Shown: positions 1-7,911 of the stretch, piece by piece
Position numbering within the stretch: the first letter of the stretch is position 1
Layout: each line of letters begins with the position of its first letter
From: Bin87 sp963668585
GTDB lineage: Bacteria; Chloroflexota; Dehalococcoidia; Lucifugimonadales; UBA3495
DNA: 64,000 nucleotides
Reading direction: 5' to 3'
Assembly (NCBI GenBank): GCA_963668585.1
Contig: OY764869.1
Coordinates: forward strand, 806,001 to 870,000
The notes under the pieces: generated by a model
Told to the model about the DNA's origin: nothing
Seen by the model: the letters and a program-made list of their open reading frames with translations, nothing else
The model's database searches: none
Made by a program: the position numbers and the translations under genes

Positions 1-2
1 GC

Positions 3-569
3 GTCTTCGCCGCCCGGACCATCTACGCCGACCTGCTCGACGCGCTGGTCAAGCCGACCCAGGAGTTCAGCGTCGGCAACCCCTTCGATGAAGACGTCAA
101 GATGGGCCCCATGATCCGCCAGACCGACGCCGAGCGTGTGGAGGGCTGGATCGCCGAGGCTGTTAGCCAGGGCGCCCGCGTCATCGCCGGCGGCGGACGC
201 GAGGGCACCATGCACACCGCCACCGTCATCGCCGACGCGCGTCCCGAGATGCTCATATCCCGCGAGGAACTCTTCGGCCCCGCCGTGGCCGTCAGCGCCT
301 TCGACGACATCGACGACGCCATCGCCAAGGCCAACGACACCCGCTTCGGCCTGTCCGCCGGCATCTTCACCCAGAACGTGGACTGGGCCATGAAATTCGC
401 CCAGGAGGTCCACTCCGGCAACCTGCACATCAACTCCTCGCCCCAGTGGCGCGCCGACGTCATGCCCTACGGCGGCCTCAAGGACAGCGGCATGGGCAAG
501 GAAGGCCCCGCCTACGCCATCGAGGAAATGTCCGAACTCAAAATGGTCGTCTTCCACATGGGCGGCTAA
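3..569 (+). CDS. aldehyde dehydrogenase, C-terminal part (5' truncated by window edge)
   Basis: This is the C-terminal part of an NAD(P)-dependent aldehyde dehydrogenase, which oxidises an aldehyde to a carboxylate. The frame is open from base 3, so the start and the catalytic Cys lie outside the window. Family hallmarks visible are the phrase VGNPFDEDVKMGPMI, the ISREELFGPAVAV segment that holds the cofactor-side Glu-Pro-type motif, NDTRFGLSAGIFTQ, and the closing PYGGLKDSGMGKEGP signature. The substrate cannot be assigned from this fragment. A GC-rich palindrome begins 22 nt after the stop. Confidence 0.9.
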   Translation, partial: VFAARTIYADLLDALVKPTQEFSVGNPFDEDVKMGPMIRQTDAERVEGWIAEAVSQGARVIAGGGREGTMHTATVIADARPEMLISREELFGPAVAVSAFDDIDDAIAKANDTRFGLSAGIFTQNVDWAMKFAQEVHSGNLHINSSPQWRADVMPYGGLKDSGMGKEGPAYAIEEMSELKMVVFHMGG

Positions 570-590
570 CCTCAATCCCCTGCATCATCC

Positions 591-619
591 GTAGGGGCGG
601 GTTTGAAACCCGCCCCTAC
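591..619. repeat. 29-bp palindrome, family A (3' element)
   Basis: Perfect inverted repeat with 14-nt arms (GTAGGGGCGGGTTT and its complement) around a single G. It sits 22 nt past the aldehyde dehydrogenase stop. Near-identical copies occur at 10018, 17752 and 46891, and a degenerate one at 34686. Confidence 0.9.
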
Positions 620-704
620 CCATGGCAAAACCAATACTGGCCCGCCGCCATAACCGCCGCCCCCGCCGGACCGACAATTCATCCCCAACCCACGGAGATC
701 CAAC

Positions 705-1517
705 ATGACCAGCCGACCCCATGGCATCGATGGCTGGGGCTACCCCAACCAGGAATACGCCCCCGAACCCGTCGTGATGACCCAGGCGCCCCGCAGCGCC
801 CTGGTGGTCACTCCACATCCCGACGACGCCGAAGGCGGCTGCGGCGCAACCATGGCCAAGTGGATCACGGAATCGGCCACCAAGGTGGTGATCCTGATGT
901 GTACCAACGGCAACAAGGGCACGGGCGACCGTTCCTTCACGCCGGAGGGGCTGGCTGCCACCCGCGAGATTGAGCAGCAGAACGCCGCCAGGGTCCTGGG
1001 AGTTTCCGAGGTGGTGTTCCTCCGGTACGGCGACGGTGAGCTTGAAGATACTCACAAATACCGGGGCGAGGTGGTGCGCCAGATCCGTCGGCACAAGCCC
1101 GAGGTCGTCTTTGGCATCGACCCCTACCGCGTCACATCCCACACCCACCGCGACCACCGCAACAGTGGCCAGGCCGCGCTGGACGCGGCATTCTCCTACG
1201 CCTGGAGCTGGTTGGATTTCCCTGAGCAGATTGCCGCAGAGGGACTGGAGCCGCACCAGGTGAGCGAGGCGCTGCTCTGGGGTTCCGAGCGGCCCGATAC
1301 CTTCATATCGATCAACGAGCAGCACATTCTGATGAAGGCCGCCGCCCTCAGCCAGCACGCGTCGCAGATCAGCGCGCGCACCGCATCCCAGCGCCTGGAG
1401 CGGATGACCGAAGGATGCCGCCTCCAGGGCGAACGCTGCGGCGAACGGTTCGCCGAAGGCTTCCGGCGCATCGACTTCAACCTCGGCTCCGAAGAATGGT
1501 GGCTGCTGAACCGGTAA
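705..1517 (+). CDS. PIG-L / LmbE-family zinc deacetylase
   Basis: A 270-residue protein of the PIG-L (LmbE-like) family, Zn-dependent N-deacetylases acting on GlcNAc-type or related amide substrates. The diagnostic metal and catalytic motif PHPDDAE lies at residues 37-43, with H38 and D41 as expected ligands, and the second histidine motif HTHRDH is at 146-151. The ATG at 705 has a GGAG ribosome-binding site. Members of this family serve glycoconjugate, mycothiol-type or secondary metabolism, and nothing nearby fixes the substrate. A coiled-coil protein gene follows after 41 nt. Confidence 0.85.
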   Translation: MTSRPHGIDGWGYPNQEYAPEPVVMTQAPRSALVVTPHPDDAEGGCGATMAKWITESATKVVILMCTNGNKGTGDRSFTPEGLAATREIEQQNAARVLGVSEVVFLRYGDGELEDTHKYRGEVVRQIRRHKPEVVFGIDPYRVTSHTHRDHRNSGQAALDAAFSYAWSWLDFPEQIAAEGLEPHQVSEALLWGSERPDTFISINEQHILMKAAALSQHASQISARTASQRLERMTEGCRLQGERCGERFAEGFRRIDFNLGSEEWWLLNR

Positions 1518-1558
1518 CGCACGCCTCCCGGCGTATAATGGATGGCCACGAGGCTACC

Positions 1559-2326
1559 ATGGTAACCATACACACCAGCGACGACATATTGCGACTGCTG
1601 GCCGAGAACCCCGAGTGGAAAGCGGCCGTGAGACGCGAAATCCTCACTGAGGAGCTGATGAACCTGCCCGCCAGGTTCGACCAGTTCGTGGCCAGTACAG
1701 AAGGATTCATTGGAGAACAGCGACAATTCAACTCAGAAACCGGTGAGCGTGTGGACCGCTTGGAGTCGGATGTCAGGGAGATCCGCGAAGACGTCGGACA
1801 ACTGAAGGAAGATGTTGAACAACTGAAGGAAGACGTCGGACAACTGAAAGAAGATGTCGGACAACTGAAAGGCGATGTCCGCACGATTCGAGATGACTTG
1901 GGTAATCTGAAAGGATTCCGCGCCCGCGACGAAACCATTCAGCAAGCGGACGGGGTTGCCATGGTTCTGGGCTTCAGGATGGTGCGCACTTTGTCGTATG
2001 GCGATCTCGTCAGCATGACGACGACTGCGGACACGTCCGGAATTGCCGACGGGGATGTTCTGAGCTTCCGCCGCGCCGATCTCGTGATCGAAGCCACCGA
2101 CGCACAGGGCGAAACGCATTATATAGCCATGGAAATCTCGTACACCGCCGATGCCCGCGACACCCGTCGTGCCGTCCGCAATGCCAGCCTTTTGTCCCGC
2201 TTCACTGGCCACCCAGCCCATGCTGCTATCGCCAGCATCCAGAATGTGAACGAAATCCAACACACCATCGAATCAGGTCAGGTGTATTGGCACAAACTCG
2301 TTGACCGGGACGCGCAGCCTGAGTGA
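1559..2326 (+). CDS. coiled-coil protein with PD-(D/E)XK-like C-terminal domain
   Basis: About 255 residues. I start it at the ATG preceded by GAGG; an upstream in-frame ATG at 1538 and longer forms overlap the previous gene. The N-terminal third is helical and leads into a coiled coil made of the heptad GQLKEDV repeated four times. The C-terminal 120 residues read like a restriction-endonuclease-like fold: a hydrophobic strand with RADLVIEA, then a Glu in IAMEISYT followed by DARDTRRAV. The layout resembles DUF3782-type proteins. A TATAAT hexamer lies at 1534-1539. The biological role is unknown, and the nuclease reading is inference. Confidence 0.75.
   Translation: MVTIHTSDDILRLLAENPEWKAAVRREILTEELMNLPARFDQFVASTEGFIGEQRQFNSETGERVDRLESDVREIREDVGQLKEDVEQLKEDVGQLKEDVGQLKGDVRTIRDDLGNLKGFRARDETIQQADGVAMVLGFRMVRTLSYGDLVSMTTTADTSGIADGDVLSFRRADLVIEATDAQGETHYIAMEISYTADARDTRRAVRNASLLSRFTGHPAHAAIASIQNVNEIQHTIESGQVYWHKLVDRDAQPE
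1790..1873 (+). repeat. four tandem 21-bp in-frame repeats
   Basis: Four consecutive 21-bp units encode the heptads DVGQLKE, DVEQLKE, DVGQLKE and DVGQLKG in the coiled coil of the surrounding gene. Unit number could vary between strains by slippage. Confidence 0.85.
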
Positions 2327-2551
2327 CGCCGCCCACAACCGGGCATCAACCCCCAATCGCCCCGATCACCCCGTCCGCAGTCGCCACCCAAGCCATGCGG
2401 GCCAAGATGATGTCCATGCAAACGTCGTGATCGGTGGACGTTCCGGCGGCGCAGGTACATCTCGATTTCCGTGGTGTTGAACCGGCCGGTCACATTCCTC
2501 CCCTGACAGAGTCAATACTCCGATCAGGTGGTTATGAGCCGGTAAGGATTG

Positions 2552-2580
2552 TTGACATGAAACTGCTAACTCGATAATCT
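2552..2580 (+). promoter_or_regulatory. sigma-70-type promoter, TTGACA-N17-TAATCT
   Basis: Perfect -35 hexamer TTGACA (2552-2557), 17-nt spacer, -10 TAATCT (2575-2580). The nearest downstream gene starts about 450 nt later, so it either drives a long leader or an RNA gene. Confidence 0.6.
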
Positions 2581-2622
2581 ACGCCCGCCTGTTGGTCGCC
2601 CAAGATTGCAAGATTGGCGGAC

Positions 2623-2640
2623 TGCGCCCGAGTGGGCGCA
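2623..2640 (+). other. stable hairpin in possible RNA gene
   Basis: Inverted repeat TGCGCCC / GGGCGCA with a GAGT loop, about 40 nt downstream of the promoter at 2552. It could be a structural element of an untranslated transcript. Confidence 0.4.
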
Positions 2641-3036
2641 CGTAGCACACCTGACACCAATGCGGTCATTGAGGGTTTGGGAAGAGTGCTAATTGGCAGC
2701 GGCAGGTAGGGGAAATCCTACGGTCAGCGAGGGAGGTGGATAGTAGCGCATGTCAATCACCGACCCGGTAGGTCAACCAGTCGTGCTGCCATAGTTCCAG
2801 TTTCGTTCGGGGGCGGCTTTCCGGCGGCTGTCGGTGCGATTTCACCGCCACCCTTGTCAGGGTCGGTCCAACCCAATTCGGTTTGTTTCCCGTTGGACAC
2901 GCCATCAAAAACCTGACGGGTCAGTGGAACTGCAAAAAATGAACCGCTCCGACTTTAGCGATACTGGCCCGTCCATGTTTGGGCTGGCAATCGACAACCG
3001 GCCAGGGTCAAATTACGCAATTTGAGAGGTGGTCCT

Positions 3037-3369
3037 ATGCCGTTCTTGCAACCTTTTATAAAATATGTCGACTTTAGCGGGAGAGCCACCAGGCTGGAAT
3101 TCTGGTCGTTCACGGTGATGAATTTCATCATCGCTTTGGTGCTGTACCTACTGGCGTTTACCGTAGGTTGGGGTTTCTTTATTATAGTGGTCGTGTATGG
3201 GATAGCGGTGTTTTTGCCTACGTGGGGAGTGTGGGTGCGGAGGCTCCACGATACCGGTCGCAGCGGGTGGTGGCTGCTGCTGGGAGCAATCCCGCTCGCG
3301 TTTATCGTCCTGTACATCTTTGCCCTGATGGACAGTGATGGCGACAACGAGTATGGGCCGACGCCCTGA
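3037..3369 (+). CDS. DUF805 family small membrane protein
   Basis: A 110-residue integral membrane protein with three hydrophobic segments. It fits DUF805: an N-terminal FIKYVDFSGRATRLEFW phrase, a central membrane hairpin, the VRRLHDTGRSGWW signature, and an acidic Asp/Gly-rich tail (DSDGDNEYGP). The start is the ATG with GAGAGGTGG upstream; an in-frame TTG at 3022 is less likely. The family's function is unknown. A PH-domain membrane protein follows in the same direction 42 nt downstream and may be cotranscribed. Confidence 0.85.
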   Translation: MPFLQPFIKYVDFSGRATRLEFWSFTVMNFIIALVLYLLAFTVGWGFFIIVVVYGIAVFLPTWGVWVRRLHDTGRSGWWLLLGAIPLAFIVLYIFALMDSDGDNEYGPTP

Positions 3370-3411
3370 TACTGTCTCGCCATACCACCACCCTAATGGC
3401 GGTAAACTACG

Positions 3412-3834
3412 ATGCACTCACGTTTTTTTGCGAACCTCGGTCCTGATGAGCAAGTAACTTACGTCACCGGCACGAATGCCCAGGGTTACTGGATGGCCAT
3501 CGGGTGCGGGGCAATAATCGGGCTGTTCTTCTTCCTCATCCCCGGTCTCATCGTCCTTTTGATTGGCATCATCCAGTACGGACGGTTCAAAGATGCCGAG
3601 TGCGTGGTGACCAACAAGCGAGTCATCGTGTCGGGATGGGGCGGTCAGCGCCGCGTGGTCGAGTTCGATCTCCAGGACATAGCCAGCATAAACCGTTCAG
3701 GTCGGCTGACCAAATCAGTCAACATTCGGGCAGTCGATGGCCGCAGGGCAAAACTCAGCAACGTCGCTTACGACTGGGAACTCGTTGAGAAGGTGCAGGA
3801 AGCGATGGCAGCAAGTCAGTCAGACACTCCCTGA
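3412..3834 (+). CDS. bacterial PH-domain membrane protein
   Basis: A 140-residue protein. After a short N-terminal segment it has one or two membrane helices (around residues 25-50) and then a bacterial pleckstrin-homology-like domain beginning DAECVVTNKRVIVSGW, typical of the YdbT/bPH2 group. The C-terminus is an amphipathic helix. Such proteins are poorly characterised and thought to act at the membrane surface. It is likely an operon partner of the DUF805 gene just upstream. Confidence 0.75.
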   Translation: MHSRFFANLGPDEQVTYVTGTNAQGYWMAIGCGAIIGLFFFLIPGLIVLLIGIIQYGRFKDAECVVTNKRVIVSGWGGQRRVVEFDLQDIASINRSGRLTKSVNIRAVDGRRAKLSNVAYDWELVEKVQEAMAASQSDTP

Positions 3835-3861
3835 TGCCCGACACAGGGCGGTTTGGCCGGA

Positions 3862-4650
3862 TCAATCGTGATGTCTGGCATGCTTGTCCTCCCGTTCGGC
3901 GCGTCTGATTCCGTTCCTTCCCTGCCGTCGTGGCGTGGATGATTTCGTGGCGTTCCCACCCTCGTCCCTGGGAAACTCCGCGCCTTCCGCGCCGAACCGC
4001 ACCCCCTGGGCCCGCATCATCGCCGTCGCGTTGGCCCGCGCCACCGCCCGCAGCACATTGGCCATGATGCCGCTGTTCTTGCGGACACTCTTCTCGGGCG
4101 CAAGCACCACCTCCCTCGGCCCCGGCTCCAGCAGACCCCAACCCGGCGGCAACGCCTCCGCCAGCACAATGCCCGTCGGCGCCATGATGTAGTGGTAGTC
4201 GGCGATACCCAGAAATCGCGTGTCGTGGAACTTGGTGGACACCGTGGTCAGCCGCTCTCTCAGCCGTTCGGCCTCCTGCTCCAGGCGGGCGCGGTCCCCA
4301 TTGGTCGAACGATAACCGGGAGCGTCCGTCAACTCCATTCGCCGGCGCAGGGCATCCTGACGCTGGCGCATCCGCTTGATGTCATCGTCGGTGTGGTTGT
4401 CCCGCGCGAAATCCGAGCGGGACACCTTCACTTCCACCACGTAAATCGCGTTGCCCGGCCCGACGCCCACCACATCTACGACCGACCCCCACGGCCCCTG
4501 CAGCCTCACCTCCAGCCCGATGCACCGGCACCGCGCGACACAGTACAGCCACTCCCACGCTTCCCACTTCAGCCGGTAGGTGAGCGCCGACTCGCTGCCC
4601 AGCTTGAACCGTTGCGGGTCGGGCTCAACCGCCGTTGGATCCTCTCCCAT
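3862..4650 (-). CDS. MmcB-like PD-(D/E)XK nuclease-family protein
   Basis: A 262-residue protein. The central part has the restriction-endonuclease-like core: SVVDVVGVGP (Asp), then YVVEVKVSRSDFARD, which supplies the E-x-K pair and closely resembles the EIKxSxxDF motif of MmcB-type DNA repair proteins. A charged helical stretch with many Arg/Glu follows, and the C-terminal 40 residues are basic and probably disordered. The exact role is not established; DNA repair or modification-related nuclease activity is a family-based guess. Its start lies 13 nt downstream of the LLM oxidoreductase stop on the same strand, so the two may be cotranscribed. Confidence 0.6.
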   Translation of the reverse strand: MGEDPTAVEPDPQRFKLGSESALTYRLKWEAWEWLYCVARCRCIGLEVRLQGPWGSVVDVVGVGPGNAIYVVEVKVSRSDFARDNHTDDDIKRMRQRQDALRRRMELTDAPGYRSTNGDRARLEQEAERLRERLTTVSTKFHDTRFLGIADYHYIMAPTGIVLAEALPPGWGLLEPGPREVVLAPEKSVRKNSGIMANVLRAVARANATAMMRAQGVRFGAEGAEFPRDEGGNATKSSTPRRQGRNGIRRAEREDKHARHHD

Positions 4651-4662
4651 CCATCACCGTCG

Positions 4663-5685
4663 CTAGCTGTCCTGCAAATCGCGCACGATGCGCCGCAACT
4701 GCTCCTGCTCCGCGTCGGTGGGCGCGTCAAATGAGAAGTGCATCTCGTCCACCAGGTCGCCGTACTTCTCGCGGAACTTGCCGGCAATCTCATCGTACTC
4801 ACCGATGGTGGCGAAGGCGTTGAGCATCTCGTCGGGCACCAGGCCGGGCATATCGTCCCACCTGCCCTCCCGCGACATGCGGTGCAGTTCCTTGCCGATG
4901 TCCTCAAAACCGTGGCATTCGAGAACCGGGAAGTAGGTCCGCGTGGACGAATAGAAGGATATGCGACGTCGCGTTATCTCCGCCTGCTCGCGAATCGCCT
5001 CCTGGTTCGGCCCGGTGACGATGAACCCGCCGCCCACGACGGTAACGTCATCGGGGTTGCGGCCGGCGCGCCGCGCTCCCTCGGCCACGTTGGGTTTCAC
5101 AATCTGCCTTATGTACTCGGGCGAGGTCAGGCTGTGCAGCATCAGGCCGTCGCTGGTCTCGCCGGCCACCAGGCAGTTGTACCCGTTGACGGCGGCGGTG
5201 AACACCTCGGGCGGGTTGTGCTCGCTCGGCCCGGGACTGAAGAACGGCGTCATCAGCGAAAATTGGTAGAAATCGCCGTCGTATTCCAGGTTGCTCCCGG
5301 TGTCCCAGCAGTTCCAGATGGCGCGTAGCGCCTGCACGTATTCGCGCAGCCGCGAGCCGGCGGAACCCGTCCAGCGGGTGGAGAACCGCCGCTCGATGTG
5401 TCCCTTCACCTGCGTGCCCAGCCCCAGGCGGAACCGCCCGTTGCTGCCGTCCTGCAGGTCGCGGGCCGTGTAGGCCACCACCATGGGGGAGCGCGGGAAG
5501 GCGATGGCCACGTGGGTTTCCAGGGTAACCCGGCTGGTGGACGTGGCCGCCACCGCCAGCGGCAGGAACGAATCGTGCGCCGTCTCGTTGGTGGATACGC
5601 CGTCGTACCCCATGGACTCCGCCCAGGCAGCCTCCGCAGCCACGGCATTAAGGTCCCGCGATCTCAGTGAATAAACAACTCTCAT
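4663..5685 (-). CDS. LLM-class F420-dependent oxidoreductase
   Basis: A 340-residue luciferase-like monooxygenase-fold protein (TIM barrel). Hallmarks are the N-terminal AAWAESMGYDGVSTNETAHD segment, THVAIAFPRSPMVVAYTARDLQ, and the FRLGLGTQVKGHIERRF phrase, which together match the TIGR03617-type F420-dependent family. Such enzymes transfer hydride using coenzyme F420, or FMN in relatives; the substrate is unknown. The ATG has GAGGAG about 10 nt upstream. It is followed on the same strand by the MmcB-like gene. Confidence 0.85.
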   Translation of the reverse strand: MRVVYSLRSRDLNAVAAEAAWAESMGYDGVSTNETAHDSFLPLAVAATSTSRVTLETHVAIAFPRSPMVVAYTARDLQDGSNGRFRLGLGTQVKGHIERRFSTRWTGSAGSRLREYVQALRAIWNCWDTGSNLEYDGDFYQFSLMTPFFSPGPSEHNPPEVFTAAVNGYNCLVAGETSDGLMLHSLTSPEYIRQIVKPNVAEGARRAGRNPDDVTVVGGGFIVTGPNQEAIREQAEITRRRISFYSSTRTYFPVLECHGFEDIGKELHRMSREGRWDDMPGLVPDEMLNAFATIGEYDEIAGKFREKYGDLVDEMHFSFDAPTDAEQEQLRRIVRDLQDS

Positions 5686-5715
5686 AGGTGGTAGCTCCTC
5701 AACACGCAGATGCCG

Positions 5716-6027
5716 TTAGCTCTGCTGCCGGTAAATCACAATCCCAAATTCATCAATGTACCGCTTCAGCGGCGCGTATCCGACACCCTCGTAGGCCTTC
5801 ACGTCGCACGTCTGCGGTATGTCCAGATCCTCCAGATCCAGCGCCAACCGACCCAGGCGATAGTCATCCACGATCCCGTGCGTTGCCAGGTCGAAGTCCG
5901 AACGCGGCGTCGCCCGGCCCGTGGCCCGCGAACCGAACAACGTCACCTTCATAAGCTCAGGGTAGGCGGCGAAAATCCGGTTCATCTTTTCACGCGTCGC
6001 CGGAGGCACGTCAGGGGTTTTCTCCAT
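5716..6027 (-). CDS. MNT-type minimal nucleotidyltransferase (antitoxin-like)
   Basis: A 103-residue protein with the polymerase-beta-type nucleotidyltransferase signature GSRATGR (residues 32-38) and the metal-binding Asp pair D44/D46 in SDFDLA. It overlaps the 3' end of the upstream HI0074-like gene by 17 nt, which is the usual two-gene arrangement. In MNT/HEPN modules the nucleotidyltransferase AMPylates and neutralises the HEPN partner. HI0074-type partners may instead form a heteromeric nucleotidyltransferase with an unknown substrate. Confidence 0.85.
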   Translation of the reverse strand: MEKTPDVPPATREKMNRIFAAYPELMKVTLFGSRATGRATPRSDFDLATHGIVDDYRLGRLALDLEDLDIPQTCDVKAYEGVGYAPLKRYIDEFGIVIYRQQS

Positions 6028-6436
6028 CCATCAACTCCATGCCGAGACGCAGGTACAGGTCATCCAGCACCGCCAGATAGCGGTTCCGGATACTTTGAAT
6101 GACGGCTTCGAACCTGGCGAAGTCATAAGTGTGCGACATCAGGTTGCGGTCCACGAGCATATCGGTCCAGGTCTCAGCGTCCGGTATCAGCCTGGCGGTG
6201 AAGGCTTGCCGTATGACGTTGCGAGGAGTGACTTCGGTCAGGACGATTCCGCCGTACTCCAGGCGGTCTTTGAGGGTGTTCCACGCGAGCTCAAAAGTGT
6301 ACTCGAACCGCTGTATAACGCCCTCCCGTTCCAACTGGTTTAGCTCCGATACATCACGCTCCGTGGCCTCTCTCAGCAGCGTGTAGGCGCGTGAGAAGTT
6401 GTGGTAACGGTAATGCCATCGTACTTCCCGGTTCAT
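6011..6436 (-). CDS. HI0074-family HEPN-like partner of the nucleotidyltransferase
   Basis: A 141-residue all-helical protein of the HI0074/nucleotidyltransferase-substrate-binding family, recognisable from IQRFEYTFELAWNTLKDRLE (residues 41-60) and TPRNVIRQAF. The phrase RNLMSHTY carries the HEPN-type R-x4-H motif (R97, H102), which in toxic relatives forms the RNase site. It is the upstream partner of the 17-nt-overlapping MNT gene. The pair is either a toxin-antitoxin module or a housekeeping nucleotidyltransferase complex; the sequence alone does not decide. Confidence 0.85.
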   Translation of the reverse strand: MNREVRWHYRYHNFSRAYTLLREATERDVSELNQLEREGVIQRFEYTFELAWNTLKDRLEYGGIVLTEVTPRNVIRQAFTARLIPDAETWTDMLVDRNLMSHTYDFARFEAVIQSIRNRYLAVLDDLYLRLGMELMDGENP

Positions 6437-6461
6437 ATCGGTTGTCCGACGACAGCGACGG

Positions 6462-6821
6462 CTACCCCTCCGCCGGCGCGTGTTCCGTGTAGAGTTGGTC
6501 GGTCTTGGCCGCCATGATGAAGTCGTTGCGGTGCAGATTGCGAATCTTGTGCGTCCACCACGTCACGCTGACGCGGCCCCACTCGGTGGTCAGGCGCGGA
6601 TGGTGTCCCTCCGATTCCGCCAACTCGCCCAGCGCGTTGGTGAACTCCAACGCCTGCACGAAGTTGCCAAACTTGAACTGCCGGTCCAGCTTGGGAATCC
6701 CGGACTCGTCGATCAGCGCCCAGTCGTTGACCGCCGGGTGCAACTCTGAAATCTCGTCATCGGTAACGTGGGGCGAGTCCCGCCGGCACGCGGTGCATCG
6801 TTCGCTGTAGAGTTCGGCCAT
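6462..6821 (-). CDS. 4a-hydroxytetrahydrobiopterin dehydratase (PCD/PhhB family)
   Basis: A 119-residue pterin-4a-carbinolamine dehydratase-like protein. The active-site region EGHHPRLTTEWGRVSVTWW contains the His-His-Pro triad (H73, H74, P75), with a second conserved His at 91 in THKI. The N-terminus carries CxxC (C9, C12), seen in some family members. It would dehydrate the 4a-hydroxy-pterin formed by aromatic amino-acid hydroxylases, but no hydroxylase or moco gene is adjacent. The start ATG has GGAGGAG upstream. Confidence 0.88.
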   Translation of the reverse strand: MAELYSERCTACRRDSPHVTDDEISELHPAVNDWALIDESGIPKLDRQFKFGNFVQALEFTNALGELAESEGHHPRLTTEWGRVSVTWWTHKIRNLHRNDFIMAAKTDQLYTEHAPAEG

Positions 6822-7038
6822 CGCGGCTCCTCCAATTTTCGGTTATTTGCGCTAATTCTAGCATAGCCCCCTCCAATCCCCAGTCCCCAACCCCTTTGCG
6901 TCTCTGCGCCTTCGCGTCGAAAACCCGCGCGCCAGTCGTCGCCCATAGCAGCACGCCGCCAGCCTGGCAACTGTCCAACCCCGCCACAAATGCGGTATAG
7001 TTTCCGCCGACGATTCACCGCAACATCGGGAGGCCAAC

Positions 7039-7854
7039 ATGATCTACGGCGCGATAACCAACTCCTGGCGGAACCAGCTTGACGATGCCGAACTGGGCGA
7101 TCTCATCGCAGAGGCCCAATCCCGCGGCGCACGCCACATCGAACTGCGCCAGACCTGCCTCGCGTCCGCCGAGTCCGGCGAGGGCGACGCCTGGCGGCCC
7201 AACCTGCAGACCCTGGCCGACATCGTGGTGCGCTTCCCTGAACTCACCTTCGACCTGGCCGTGGCCCTGCCCTGCATCACCACCGACATCGACCCCCAGG
7301 GCGGCCTGTACCAGTCCCAGCTTGAGGCCGCGCGACTGGTCGGCGGCAGCGCTCCGCACCTGCGCACCGTTGACCCGGGCGCCCCGGATACGCCGTGGGA
7401 TTCCCCCGAGGACGTGGCGACGGCGGCGGGCCGCATCGCGCCGCTGGTCCGGGAGGCGGCCCGGCAGGGCATCATATTCTCCATGGAAAACTCCGGCCAG
7501 CCCCTGCGCTCCATGGCCCTGCTGGTGCGGGAGGCCCGCGCCCAACTCACCGAGGCAGAGGGCCAATATCTTGGGCTGTGCCCCGACCCCGCCAACCAAC
7601 TGCGCCGCCATCCCGACAGCCTCCCGCTGGACGAACTGGCGAACCTGCCCACCGACTACATCAAAATTGTCCACTTCAAGCAGGCCCGCGACGGCGTCGC
7701 CATCGGCAGTGTTGACGACGGCGACCTGGACTGCCACGCCATGCGTCGAATCCTGGACGGCAAAGCCTACGGCGGCCCCGCCGTCATGGAAATCCCATCG
7801 GCGGACGACGTGTTCGACAACCTAGCTGCCAGTTTCGCCTACCTTGACGCCTGA
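7039..7854 (+). CDS. sugar phosphate isomerase/epimerase-like TIM-barrel protein
   Basis: A 271-residue TIM-barrel protein of the xylose-isomerase/AP-endonuclease-2 superfamily. Supporting segments are the first-strand GAITNSWR, the metal-ligand-type SMENSGQPL (about residues 154-162), LGLCPDPAN near 180, and DYIKIVHFKQARDG near 210, the usual positions of Glu, Asp and His ligands. The substrate is unknown. A family-B palindrome begins 4 nt after its stop, and argH follows 57 nt downstream. Confidence 0.75.
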   Translation: MIYGAITNSWRNQLDDAELGDLIAEAQSRGARHIELRQTCLASAESGEGDAWRPNLQTLADIVVRFPELTFDLAVALPCITTDIDPQGGLYQSQLEAARLVGGSAPHLRTVDPGAPDTPWDSPEDVATAAGRIAPLVREAARQGIIFSMENSGQPLRSMALLVREARAQLTEAEGQYLGLCPDPANQLRRHPDSLPLDELANLPTDYIKIVHFKQARDGVAIGSVDDGDLDCHAMRRILDGKAYGGPAVMEIPSADDVFDNLAASFAYLDA

Positions 7855-7857
7855 TAC

Positions 7858-7885
7858 GCAGGGGCGAATCATCATTCGTCCCTGC
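7858..7885. repeat. 28-bp palindrome, family B (3' element)
   Basis: Inverted repeat of the GCAGGGGCGAAT / ATTCGTCCCTGC type immediately after the TIM-barrel gene's stop. Relatives are at 35323, 49153 and 51243. Confidence 0.85.
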
Positions 7886-7911
7886 ACCCACACCATAATC
7901 GGCGTATCTCA

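Larger units (their letters stand above)
2327..3036. other. 710-bp intergenic region without a convincing gene
   Basis: No open frame here has convincing codon structure. It holds a consensus-like promoter at 2552-2580, a 7-bp-stem hairpin at 2623-2640 and a smaller hairpin (GTAGG / CCTAC) near 2706-2721. It may carry an untranslated RNA or a long leader for the DUF805 gene at 3037. I could not match it to SRP RNA, tmRNA, RNase P RNA or 6S RNA. Confidence 0.5.

Noticed and set aside
2581..2822. Possible group II intron, SRP RNA or RNase P RNA
   Set aside because: The GCGCCCGAGTGGGCGC hairpin looked intron-like, but no domain V, no SRP tetraloop region and no RNase P core sequence were found.
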